A stretch of 64,000 bases of DNA from Pholis gunnellus (lineage: Eukaryota > Chordata > Actinopteri > Perciformes > Pholidae), in assembly GCA_910591455.2 (NCBI GenBank), contig OU342826.1, forward strand, positions 11,750,356-11,814,355, given 5' to 3'. The notes below the pieces were generated by a model. The model was not told the DNA's origin. It saw nothing but the letters and a program-made list of their open reading frames with translations, and made no database searches. The position numbers and the translations under genes are program-made. Positions 27,063-35,494 of the stretch are shown here, piece by piece (the first letter of the stretch is position 1; each line of letters starts with the position of its first letter).

Positions 27063-27634
27063 AAGGGAGAAAAAACAACATGGGAGGTAAGGAGGGGAAA
27101 TGTTAGGAAGCAGCGATGGGAAACACAAGGTGAGAAGTGTTGCGTTGCAAAATACGAGAGGTTTACGGGAAACAAATAATCTAAAGATAAAGAGATGACA
27201 GCTAGAAAGAGATAGAGAGAGAGAGAGGTAAACACAGATGTAGAGAGGCAGATGTAGTGACATTTACGGAGTGGTGATGATCGAGTAGGCATGAAGGTTA
27301 AAGCCATTTGCTCCCCATGTAGCCACACACACACGCACACACATGTAGGCTTATCTGCTCATGCGTTCATGCACACACACCGTCTACAAATGTGGGCTTT
27401 AGAGTCTGGATTCCTGTCTGAATCTGGATTGCTGTGCACTTGCTATAGGATGATTGCCAAGACAATACAGTCATTTTAAAATGAGGATCGGATTACCGAG
27501 CACCTCTCAGACCGTCATCCACGCTGCTCCTTTCAATCACCAACACTGTGCAGAACAGGAGATTGTGAGCTCCATTCTCTTTTCATGAGGTGGCCGAATA
27601 AAGAAAAGAAATCCAATAGTTACACTCGTGCATA
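27063..27634. other. Non-coding flank of the retrotransposon
   Basis: Contains an AG-rich stretch (27190-27230) and CA-rich words. The retrotransposon inserts at the CATA at 27631-27634. Confidence 0.6.
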
Positions 27635-28336
27635 TGTTACCGGCACCAGACCTAGGGGAAATCTGGACCGGCAGCAAAGGTTACACAGGCTAGGGAGCAC
27701 TGTGTAGCCAACTGATCTCACTGTGGATTAATACAGAGACGGGATCGATGTTAGCATCACGCTCAGGCCAGAGCTAGTTTAATTCTGAGCTGCCTTGCAG
27801 ATCATAACATTTCACAATTTACTTTAACATGGTGTGAACAAATACAAATATATTCCACCTCCAGTCCTACTAACATGTAACAACCACGGTGTAACACTGA
27901 AGTTCACGGACGGAACTAGCTAGGTAGCATTACAACGTTCGTCAGAACAATTAACTACAAAATATAGCTAACTACATTTATCACACATCTCTAATCAGGT
28001 TACAACATTACAAAACATTTAACTGTATTTACATTCGATCACAACCCCAGTTACAGACAGAAACAAGTTTAGAATACCTGTGGATTAATACAGAGACGGG
28101 ATCGATGTTAGCATCACGCTCAGGCCAGAGCTAGTTTAATTCTGAGCTGCGCATGAGCGGAGCTACGTTCGTCTCTAATGGATCCACAGCAGCACCAAAG
28201 CGCCATCTACTGACGTGATCGTGTATTACCTTGATATAAAGTCTGAAGAGTTATAATAGTTCAATTATTAACAAAAAGTGTGTGGGGGGGGTTAGTTTTA
28301 ATAAAACTAAACCTGTAGCATTTCCAACCTACTACA
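27635..28336 (-). repeat. 3' LTR of the gypsy element
   Basis: This 702-bp copy appears identical to the LTR at 34793-35494, at a constant offset of 7158 bases. It carries the same internal 73-bp duplication (27721-27793 and 28078-28150) and the same CTCF-like core (28200-28213). It directly follows a short polypurine tract. Confidence 0.95.
28200..28213 (-). promoter_or_regulatory. CTCF-like core in the 3' LTR
   Basis: Same motif as in the other LTR, same strand. Two same-orientation copies therefore lie 7158 bases apart. Confidence 0.4.
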
Positions 28337-28345
28337 CTCTCCCCT
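28337..28345 (-). promoter_or_regulatory. Polypurine tract
   Basis: Directly next to the 3' LTR the minus strand reads AGGGGAGAG, the expected purine-rich primer for plus-strand DNA synthesis. The adjoining 28346-28493 is a short untranslated stretch between the pol stop and the LTR; no env-like frame fits there. Confidence 0.8.
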
Positions 28346-28493
28346 GCTTCAAGAGATGTCTCCGGACATCTGAAACCAAACCATCACAAGCAATGCCCAT
28401 GTCAAGAGTCCACAAAGTCCAACAGTCAAAGCACAGTCTCTTGTATCCTCAAAACTGAATGTCTCCTCTGTCACCGCGCACGTTGCCACAGGT

Positions 28494-31400
28494 TCAACAC
28501 ATCCACACTGGTGCAGGGTAGTAACAGGATTCAGGAACAGCTGGGTAAAATGGCATGGGATAAGGAACACAGGCAAACATAAGATTTGCTCCTAACTTCA
28601 AGGGCTGAAATGAAGGTTGTCCAAGTTGGTTATAGGTGAGCATTTCTATAGGTCTCATTGCTCGAGTTGACCTTCTCACAGGTGGCGCTTCCTCATCAAA
28701 TAGCCCTGTGGCAGGCTCACTATTGTCTGCCTGCTCTTCTGAATCTGCATCGTCCATAGTGTCCTTCCTCGCTGGTTCATGCGGTAGCCCCTCAGCTGTT
28801 GGTGTAGCAGACGGTACTGGTACCGGCAGCTGCACTGAATCTGGCTCCGCAACTAGCTCAGGTTCAGGTGGCTGCTGTATTTGAGTTGTCTCTGTCACTT
28901 GTCTCATTGGCTGGAACTCTGAGGCTACAGCACTGAGTTCATTCGGAGGTTTAGCTTCAGGCCTTGGGGGTCTGACTCTCTTTCTTTCATACACAGGTAT
29001 GGTCCTGAGGCAATATGTGTATTGTTCCTCATCATCAGAATGTTCAGACTCCTGCTCCACGGTGTCACTGTTCTTAATCTGATTGTCTCTCTGTTTTTGT
29101 TTTTTCTTGGGTGCACACTGTCTCTGCTCATCATGTTCCAAGGGCAAATCATTTACAGGGAGCAGCAGGTTACGATGCAGGACACGGAAGGTTTGATCTC
29201 CAGTTTCTGGCTGAACTCTGTACACAGGTCCATCTCCAATCTTTTCGATCACACAATGAATTCTCTTTTCCCAATAAGCACGAAGTTTGCCTGGGCCACC
29301 CCTCTCTGACAGGTTTCTGACAAGCACCCGATCTCCAGGCTGCAATACCACGCCTTTAACATGCCGATCATAGTATTTCTTCCCCTTAGCAGAGCACTTC
29401 CCACTGTTATCTGAGGCAATCTTGTATGCCTCCTGCATGCGAGAAGCCCATTTCTGCACATACTCTTGTCTGGACGTTGGCTCTTGTTGAGGTTTCAGGT
29501 CAAAGAGCAAATCAACAGGCAACCTTGGGGCTCTTCCATACAGGAGAAAGAACGGTGAATAGCCTGTTCCCTCATGTCTTGTACAGTTGTACGCGTGTAC
29601 TATGTGGGGTAAGTGATCCTTCCACTCTGCCTTTTTCTCCTCTTGCAGAGTGCGGAGCATCTGTAGAAGTGTCCTGTTCAGACGCTCAACGGGATTGCCC
29701 TGCGGGTGATAAGGGGTGGTTCGAGAGTGGGCGATTCCTGCAAGCTGCTGGAGTCTCTGGAAAAGACTATTCTCGAACTCCCGGCCCTGATCATGATGTA
29801 GCTTTTCAGGGTAACCAAAGCGTGGAATAAAGTCATAGAAGATTTTCTCAGCTGCTGTTCTGCCTGACTTATTCTTGGTCGGGTAGGCTTGTGCAAAGCG
29901 AGTGAAGTGATCTATCAGGACTAAAATGTACTCATAGCCACCTTTACTTCGTTCAAGATGGAGATAGTCAATCGAGATAAGCTCAAATGGGGCACTGGTT
30001 GTTATTGAACCCATAGGTGCTCTCTCTGGAATGATTGGCCGCTTTTGTTTAACACACTGGCACTGACGAATGACGTAGTCTTCAATTTCACGTTGCATGA
30101 AGGGCCAATAAAACCTCTCTCTCGCCAGGTGGATGACTTTGTCTGCGCCAACATGCCCCATATCATCATGCAGGTGTTTCAGCACAGTCAACTTCAGTTT
30201 ACTGGGGAGGACCAACTGTTTCCGTTGTCCTGTCTGCCTGTACAGTATTCCCATGTCAAGTGTGAGTCTGTTCCATTCATGTACGATTCTGCGTGTCTCT
30301 CGTCCCATTTGTTTCTTATCTTTTTCATTAGGATTCCAGCCTCTTTTTTTTAGGTTTATCACCTCACAGATGGGAGCATCCTCCTTCTGAGCCGCTCTCA
30401 CACTTTCTGGAGTGATAACCGGAATACCTTCACAAAGTGTGTCATCTGCATCATGATGCAGCTGTAGTGCAGCCACCCATGGCACGTCACTGTCCCTCAT
30501 AGCTTTGTCCCCCTGCCAGATGGCAGAGACAACATCTGGGGGCATTGTTTCTGTGTACTCTTTTAGGTGGGTGCGAAGTGGTACTGGATATCGTGACAGG
30601 GTGTCAGCATCTGCATTTGACTTGCCTGGTCGATATCTGATGGTGAAATGGAAGTCAGCTAACTCACCCACCCAACGATGTCCAACTGCATTCAACTTGG
30701 CCGTACTCAAAACATAAGTAAGGGGGTTATTATCCGTGTATACGCTGAAAGTGGGTGCATAATAGAGGTAATCTCTAAATTTATCGCAGATTGCCCACTT
30801 TAAGGCCAGGAACTCCAGCTTGCCAGAATGGAGATGGTAGTTCTTCTCAGCTGGTGAGAGTGTCCTGGAACCATAAGCGACGACACGGAGTTCGTTTCCC
30901 TGCTGTTGATAGAGCACTGCCCCCAGACCTTCATTCGATGCGTCAGTGTGAAGGACGAATGGCAAATCAAAGTCTGGGTAGGCCAGGATGGGTGGACTGC
31001 TTAGCATGTCAACAAGGTGCGACACCACAGCACTGTGTTGTGGTGTCCACTGGACAGGTACTTTAGATGAAAGCTGACCACTATTTACGTCCCTCGCCTT
31101 GGTCTTGTTTGATTTAGCTGGGTTGGTTTTGTGGGTAGAGTCTCTAGGACTCTCTATTAGCTGAAACAGTGGCCTGGCTATTCTAGAAAAGTCCTGTATG
31201 AAGGTTCTATAATAACCTAGAAACCCTAAGAGCGCTCTGACCTCTCCCACATTCTTTGGCTTCCTATCCTTCAGGTGCTGAACGGCCTCAAGGTCTTGAG
31301 GGTCTATCTGGATGCCTTCCCTGGTCACTAAGCGCCCTAGATATCTGACCTGACTTTTAAAAAGCTCACATTTGTTTGGGCGTAACTTAATACCGTGTTC

Positions 31401-33170
31401 TCGAAGGCGGCCAAGAACCCGCCTCAGGTCGTCAACATGGTCATGAAAGGTCTTGGAGAAGCAGAGCACATCATCTAAATATGGAGAGCAGCACTCATCC
31501 CTTAGACCATCAAGGACTCCCTCCATGCATCTTTGAAATGCTGCTGGAGCATTGGTAAGGCCAAATGGAAGTCGAATCCACTCATACAGTCCCCAAGGCG
31601 TGCTAAAGGCAGTCAGGTGTCTGGAACTCTCATCGACAAAGCCCTGGTGGTATGCACTGCCTTGATCGAGTATTGAGAACCACGAGTATCCCCCGAGATT
31701 ATCCAGCAGGTCTTGGATGCGTGGAAGAGGGTGGCGGTCAGGGACAGTTTTGCGGTTCAAGCCTCGAAAGTCAACACACAGACGTAAACTCTTGTCTTTT
31801 TTTCTGACGCAGACCAATGGAGACGAGTAGGGTGAGATGGATTTTCTGATCCAACCGTGGTCAAGCAGGTTCTGGACATATTCTTTTACCTCTTTGTACA
31901 AGGGCTTGGGGACTGAATTGTAGGACGTTTGGACTGGTGTTTTGTCATTTAGGTGGATTTGAAGCTGCAAGTTTGGGATGCAACCAATGTCAGAATCGTC
32001 CCTGGCAAATACATCTGACTCTTCATACAACAAGTCTCTGACTATCTTTTGTTCTTCCTCCCTCAGGTGTGACACGTCAACAGGTGGATGCCAGCTCTGT
32101 TTTGACATGCCCTTCATCTCATGTCCATCACTTGTTTCTCTCTGCTGGTTTGTGTTTAACTGAGCTGAGTAGGTGTTTACCGTGGGATGGGACATTGGCT
32201 CTGAACCACCTGGAAAACAGTTAACTGGTTTCACTTCTATAACTTCCTCCAACGTGCCTATAACTGTTCTCTTTGTGAGATAGATATCGTGTTTAGTGGG
32301 GTTCTGAATAGGGATTTTAACTATTTTTGTGTACCCACTTGGAACATCCACTAAAGCCGGAAACAGCTCTAACCCTTCAGGACAGTGACTCAATAGATTG
32401 GGTTGAAACAGCATTGTCCCGCCCTTTGGCCATTCTCTGACTCTACACCTCACCTCACAAATCTGCTCTGCAGGAATAGTTACTCCTCTCTTTCCTGTCC
32501 TCACACTGTACTCGGTCTCAGGAGCAGTCTCCTCAGGGGTCAAAATCTGGAGAGTAGAAACTAGGGCTTCCACTGCACTGTCACTGACACTTAATGCTTC
32601 TTTAAGTAACGCAGAAATATCAGCCTCACCTCTCTGTTCTTTGTTTGTTTTGATCATCTCAGCTATAACGTTACTGCCTAAAAGAGGAGAGTTAAGAACA
32701 TTCTTGCTGATCAATACTGGCACTTGTATGGTGACATGTCCATAATTTTCACTACAGACCTGGAGTTCAATGTCTGCCCATCCATCAAAGGGAACATCTG
32801 TACCATTAGCTGCCGAAATCTCCAAGGGCCGGTCGAAAAGGAGGGATTGGAGTGGCTGGATTTGGACGTTGGGAAGTGTTTTTTTCATCCATGCTCTCCC
32901 TACCATAGTCACTTGAGCCCCTGAGTCGAGCAGCATTTGGAGAGGGACTCCGTTGATGGCGCATGAAACCATACATCGCTTTCCTATGAGCTGTGCTAGA
33001 CACTTTCTTGGTGGTGGTTGACACTGTGTTTTTGCTTTTACCGACCTGGCTGGTGCTGGGACCTCTTTAGCTGTCACAGTCACTGGCTGTCCCGCTCCAG
33101 TGACCTCGGCCCGTTTCCCGTCATCCTTTTTTTTAGACAGCCTATGGCGCGATGTCCAGCTTGGCCACAA
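28494..33170 (-). CDS. pol: Pol polyprotein (PR-RT-RNase H-IN) of gypsy element
   Basis: Pol is expressed as a Gag-Pol fusion by -1 frameshifting at 33128-33134; the open frame spans about 1558 codons. The aspartic protease active site DSGA is at residues 82-85. Reverse transcriptase covers about 400-620, with catalytic Asp502 and the YLDD box at 564-567. RNase H has Asp743, Glu786 and Asp812. Integrase has a His/Cys zinc-binding region (His1001, His1006, Cys1037, Cys1039), the catalytic triad Asp1068, Asp1127 and Glu1162, and a GPV/YRV (GPY/F-like) module near 1313. The C-terminal 200 residues are basic, then acidic/proline-rich and disordered, ending with an RRSTRAMRP motif; no chromodomain is seen. 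No stop or frameshift interrupts the frame. The D-E spacing in integrase is 34 rather than the usual 35. Confidence 0.95.
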   Translation of the reverse strand: MWPSWTSRHRLSKKKDDGKRAEVTGAGQPVTVTAKEVPAPARSVKAKTQCQPPPRKCLAQLIGKRCMVSCAINGVPLQMLLDSGAQVTMVGRAWMKKTLPNVQIQPLQSLLFDRPLEISAANGTDVPFDGWADIELQVCSENYGHVTIQVPVLISKNVLNSPLLGSNVIAEMIKTNKEQRGEADISALLKEALSVSDSAVEALVSTLQILTPEETAPETEYSVRTGKRGVTIPAEQICEVRCRVREWPKGGTMLFQPNLLSHCPEGLELFPALVDVPSGYTKIVKIPIQNPTKHDIYLTKRTVIGTLEEVIEVKPVNCFPGGSEPMSHPTVNTYSAQLNTNQQRETSDGHEMKGMSKQSWHPPVDVSHLREEEQKIVRDLLYEESDVFARDDSDIGCIPNLQLQIHLNDKTPVQTSYNSVPKPLYKEVKEYVQNLLDHGWIRKSISPYSSPLVCVRKKDKSLRLCVDFRGLNRKTVPDRHPLPRIQDLLDNLGGYSWFSILDQGSAYHQGFVDESSRHLTAFSTPWGLYEWIRLPFGLTNAPAAFQRCMEGVLDGLRDECCSPYLDDVLCFSKTFHDHVDDLRRVLGRLREHGIKLRPNKCELFKSQVRYLGRLVTREGIQIDPQDLEAVQHLKDRKPKNVGEVRALLGFLGYYRTFIQDFSRIARPLFQLIESPRDSTHKTNPAKSNKTKARDVNSGQLSSKVPVQWTPQHSAVVSHLVDMLSSPPILAYPDFDLPFVLHTDASNEGLGAVLYQQQGNELRVVAYGSRTLSPAEKNYHLHSGKLEFLALKWAICDKFRDYLYYAPTFSVYTDNNPLTYVLSTAKLNAVGHRWVGELADFHFTIRYRPGKSNADADTLSRYPVPLRTHLKEYTETMPPDVVSAIWQGDKAMRDSDVPWVAALQLHHDADDTLCEGIPVITPESVRAAQKEDAPICEVINLKKRGWNPNEKDKKQMGRETRRIVHEWNRLTLDMGILYRQTGQRKQLVLPSKLKLTVLKHLHDDMGHVGADKVIHLARERFYWPFMQREIEDYVIRQCQCVKQKRPIIPERAPMGSITTSAPFELISIDYLHLERSKGGYEYILVLIDHFTRFAQAYPTKNKSGRTAAEKIFYDFIPRFGYPEKLHHDQGREFENSLFQRLQQLAGIAHSRTTPYHPQGNPVERLNRTLLQMLRTLQEEKKAEWKDHLPHIVHAYNCTRHEGTGYSPFFLLYGRAPRLPVDLLFDLKPQQEPTSRQEYVQKWASRMQEAYKIASDNSGKCSAKGKKYYDRHVKGVVLQPGDRVLVRNLSERGGPGKLRAYWEKRIHCVIEKIGDGPVYRVQPETGDQTFRVLHRNLLLPVNDLPLEHDEQRQCAPKKKQKQRDNQIKNSDTVEQESEHSDDEEQYTYCLRTIPVYERKRVRPPRPEAKPPNELSAVASEFQPMRQVTETTQIQQPPEPELVAEPDSVQLPVPVPSATPTAEGLPHEPARKDTMDDADSEEQADNSEPATGLFDEEAPPVRRSTRAMRPIEMLTYNQLGQPSFQPLKLGANLMFACVPYPMPFYPAVPESCYYPAPVWMC

Positions 33171-34648
33171 ACAAAGCAGTGAGGACAGCTCATATTGCCT
33201 TGTTGTACACAGTCACTGCATCTGCCCCTGGTCTCCGTTGTTGGTGCCTGAGGACGGACTGCTGGTGGGCAGGGATCTCTTGATGTCGCACTGTCAGTAG
33301 GTTTACCCATCTGGGCTAGATGTTTGGTCAGTGAGGACACTTGTGCCGTCAGTTCTGTAATAGCAGCACGATTAGCCTGTAACTCAATGTCAACTTTAGC
33401 TTGCTTAATTGAGTCACTACTGTCAAGCTGAACTGTGCTTATAGTCACTGGTCGGGTTTTAGCTACTGTGCCAAGTCGTTTTAGTCTTTCTTCCTCCTCA
33501 CTAGTAGACTTAGTGATTTGATCTAAGAGAAAGTCATCACTAACCTGTAGGTCTTTGAGGAAGGGTTTTAGATCATGTCGAACATGGTTGTTTTTCTCAT
33601 TTAACCCTTGGTAAAGTGTGTGGAGGAAGGTACCTTGAACTAGCCTTTTGTCATAGCTAAACTCTGCACCAGGCTGTTGTGACTCAAATAACACTCGCTG
33701 CTTTAAACCCATGGTTTTGTACAAAAACTGCTGTGGGCTCTCTTTGTCTTGCTGTTTAGCGTTACTTAACTCTTGAAAAAGCTCAGTACTATTTTTATCC
33801 CTGATGTGTGCACGGAGAAAACGTTTTAGCTCATTAACAGTTAAGTCATCTTTGTTAGTTAGCATATCTCTGAACGAACCAGCTTTTATGATCTTAATCA
33901 CAGTTCGAATTACCTCTGACTCAGTAAAACCTTCTTGCAAACCTCCATCTATTTGTTTACACAGACTGCTGTATGACATGTCAGAACCAACATCAGAAAT
34001 TTGTCCACCATGTAGCTTAAACTCTCTGCGTGGGAGCAGGGCAGCCACATCATTAAACTTCAGTACCTGTTCTCCCATACTGGAAGACAGACTCACCCTA
34101 CCATGGGGAGCACCCCCAACACCTGCTGTGAGCAACTTGGTCGATACTGGAGTAGTGAGGCTCCTGGCTGGCTGTGTATCGAAGTCTCTGTTCTCTGTAG
34201 ATGGGTTGGGACATGCATCTCTGTCCAGGTGCAATGGATGTGTGGGAATGTCTGTGATTGGTGAAGTTGGATGTCTGTCTGGATGGTTGTATTCAGGATG
34301 AGGAGTAGTGTGGCATCCCGGTTGGTCGACTGCTATATCTCCTCTCTCAGAAGGCGCAGCCTGGTGAGCTCCAACCCCTTCGGTGTCTGTGGCCAGCAGG
34401 TCACTCAGCATGTCTTCGAGGAGAAGAAGTTGGGACATACCTCCATCCTCCAGGACTAACAATTTCTCACTTCTGATGTAGTCAACAATCAGGTCATACA
34501 GTTCTGGTTCACTCAGATCATCAATGTTGCTAGTTGCACCACCATCATCAATTGAACTCGCAACTCTCAGGAGTTGACTTTCACTCAAGTCGGACAGTCT
34601 CTTCTGGATCTGGAAGACCAACGTCCGCCGCGGGGTGACAGTGGCCAT
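33080..34648 (-). CDS. gag: Gag polyprotein of gypsy element
   Basis: Gag is the capsid/nucleocapsid precursor that forms the retrotransposon particle. The first ATG in this frame is at 34648 with A at -3, giving 522 residues. The frame stays open to 34723 and beyond, but only by non-ATG codons. The N-terminal 100 residues are leucine-rich and acidic (helical, family not recognised). A proline- and polar-rich linker follows, then a helical capsid-like region at about residues 210-400. One CCHC zinc knuckle (C-x2-C-x4-H-x4-C, residues 491-504) lies near the C-terminus, typical of nucleocapsid RNA binding. Its end overlaps pol, which is in the -1 frame. Confidence 0.9.
   Translation of the reverse strand: MATVTPRRTLVFQIQKRLSDLSESQLLRVASSIDDGGATSNIDDLSEPELYDLIVDYIRSEKLLVLEDGGMSQLLLLEDMLSDLLATDTEGVGAHQAAPSERGDIAVDQPGCHTTPHPEYNHPDRHPTSPITDIPTHPLHLDRDACPNPSTENRDFDTQPARSLTTPVSTKLLTAGVGGAPHGRVSLSSSMGEQVLKFNDVAALLPRREFKLHGGQISDVGSDMSYSSLCKQIDGGLQEGFTESEVIRTVIKIIKAGSFRDMLTNKDDLTVNELKRFLRAHIRDKNSTELFQELSNAKQQDKESPQQFLYKTMGLKQRVLFESQQPGAEFSYDKRLVQGTFLHTLYQGLNEKNNHVRHDLKPFLKDLQVSDDFLLDQITKSTSEEEERLKRLGTVAKTRPVTISTVQLDSSDSIKQAKVDIELQANRAAITELTAQVSSLTKHLAQMGKPTDSATSRDPCPPAVRPQAPTTETRGRCSDCVQQGNMSCPHCFVCGQAGHRAIGCLKKRMTGNGPRSLERDSQ
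33128..33134 (-). promoter_or_regulatory. -1 ribosomal frameshift slippery site
   Basis: Within the gag-pol overlap, gag codons read CTA AAA AAA AGG, which gives the slippery heptamer A AAA AAA. Pol is in the -1 frame relative to gag and its open frame has no ATG near its start. A -1 slip here would fuse Gag directly to the protease region. I did not fold the downstream sequence for a pseudoknot. Confidence 0.75.
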
Positions 34649-34772
34649 TATAACGTTACAACGGTGGACTCCGCTCTCTGGATGACGCACTATATTGCAG
34701 CCTTCCCTGAAGCTTTGGAACACCTGTTCACGTTATCTCAGCACCCACTTCACCAGGCAAGGACGCTAGATG

Positions 34773-34790
34773 ATCCCGGACGAGCCCCCA
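34773..34790 (-). promoter_or_regulatory. tRNA-Pro-type primer binding site
   Basis: Two bases inside the 5' LTR the minus strand reads TGGGGGCTCGTCCGGGAT. These 18 nt are the standard complement to the 3' end of tRNA-Pro, the same type used by murine gammaretroviruses. It would prime minus-strand DNA synthesis. The position and exact 18-nt match support both the LTR boundary and functional integrity. Confidence 0.92.
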
Positions 34791-34792
34791 AT

Positions 34793-35494
34793 TGTTACCG
34801 GCACCAGACCTAGGGGAAATCTGGACCGGCAGCAAAGGTTACACAGGCTAGGGAGCACTGTGTAGCCAACTGATCTCACTGTGGATTAATACAGAGACGG
34901 GATCGATGTTAGCATCACGCTCAGGCCAGAGCTAGTTTAATTCTGAGCTGCCTTGCAGATCATAACATTTCACAATTTACTTTAACATGGTGTGAACAAA
35001 TACAAATATATTCCACCTCCAGTCCTACTAACATGTAACAACCACGGTGTAACACTGAAGTTCACGGACGGAACTAGCTAGGTAGCATTACAACGTTCGT
35101 CAGAACAATTAACTACAAAATATAGCTAACTACATTTATCACACATCTCTAATCAGGTTACAACATTACAAAACATTTAACTGTATTTACATTCGATCAC
35201 AACCCCAGTTACAGACAGAAACAAGTTTAGAATACCTGTGGATTAATACAGAGACGGGATCGATGTTAGCATCACGCTCAGGCCAGAGCTAGTTTAATTC
35301 TGAGCTGCGCATGAGCGGAGCTACGTTCGTCTCTAATGGATCCACAGCAGCACCAAAGCGCCATCTACTGACGTGATCGTGTATTACCTTGATATAAAGT
35401 CTGAAGAGTTATAATAGTTCAATTATTAACAAAAAGTGTGTGGGGGGGGTTAGTTTTAATAAAACTAAACCTGTAGCATTTCCAACCTACTACA
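34793..35494 (-). repeat. 5' LTR of the gypsy element
   Basis: The 702-bp LTR is the promoter end for minus-strand transcription, followed two bases later by the primer binding site. It contains an internal 73-bp direct duplication (34879-34951 and 35236-35308). A TATA-like TTTATATC lies on the minus strand near 35391-35398, and a CTCF-like core is at 35358-35371. The TATA assignment is tentative, and I did not identify an AATAAA signal with confidence. Confidence 0.95.
35358..35371 (-). promoter_or_regulatory. CTCF-like core in the 5' LTR
   Basis: The minus strand reads TCAGTAGATGGCGC, 13 of 14 against CCASYAGRKGGCRS. It lies about 20 bases downstream of the TATA-like sequence in transcriptional sense. 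AGATGGCG is also YY1-like, so YY1 is an alternative. Confidence 0.4.

Larger units (their letters stand above)
27635..35494 (-). mobile_element. Full-length Ty3/gypsy LTR retrotransposon
   Basis: The element is 7860 bp, read on the minus strand as LTR, PBS, gag, pol, polypurine tract, LTR. The flanks carry a 4-bp target duplication CATA (27631-27634 and 35495-35498), and the LTR ends are TG...CA. Both LTRs are 702 bp and I found no difference between them by eye. The gag and pol frames are uninterrupted, and there is no env-like frame (only 157 bp separate pol from the 3' LTR). The domain order PR-RT-RNase H-IN places it in Ty3/gypsy (Metaviridae) rather than Copia. Identical LTRs and open frames indicate very recent, possibly ongoing, mobility. 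It is in the same orientation as the neuroligin exon, so if that intron spans this region the element is a sense insertion. Confidence 0.97.

Noticed and set aside
28337..28493. Possible env gene between pol and the 3' LTR
   Set aside because: Only 157 bases are available and no frame fits, so the element is a retrotransposon without envelope.
33804..34301. 165-codon plus-strand frame
   Set aside because: It is the antisense shadow of gag.
34649..34723. Upstream extension of gag
   Set aside because: The frame is open but begins with GTG, not ATG. The first ATG, with a good context, is at 34648.
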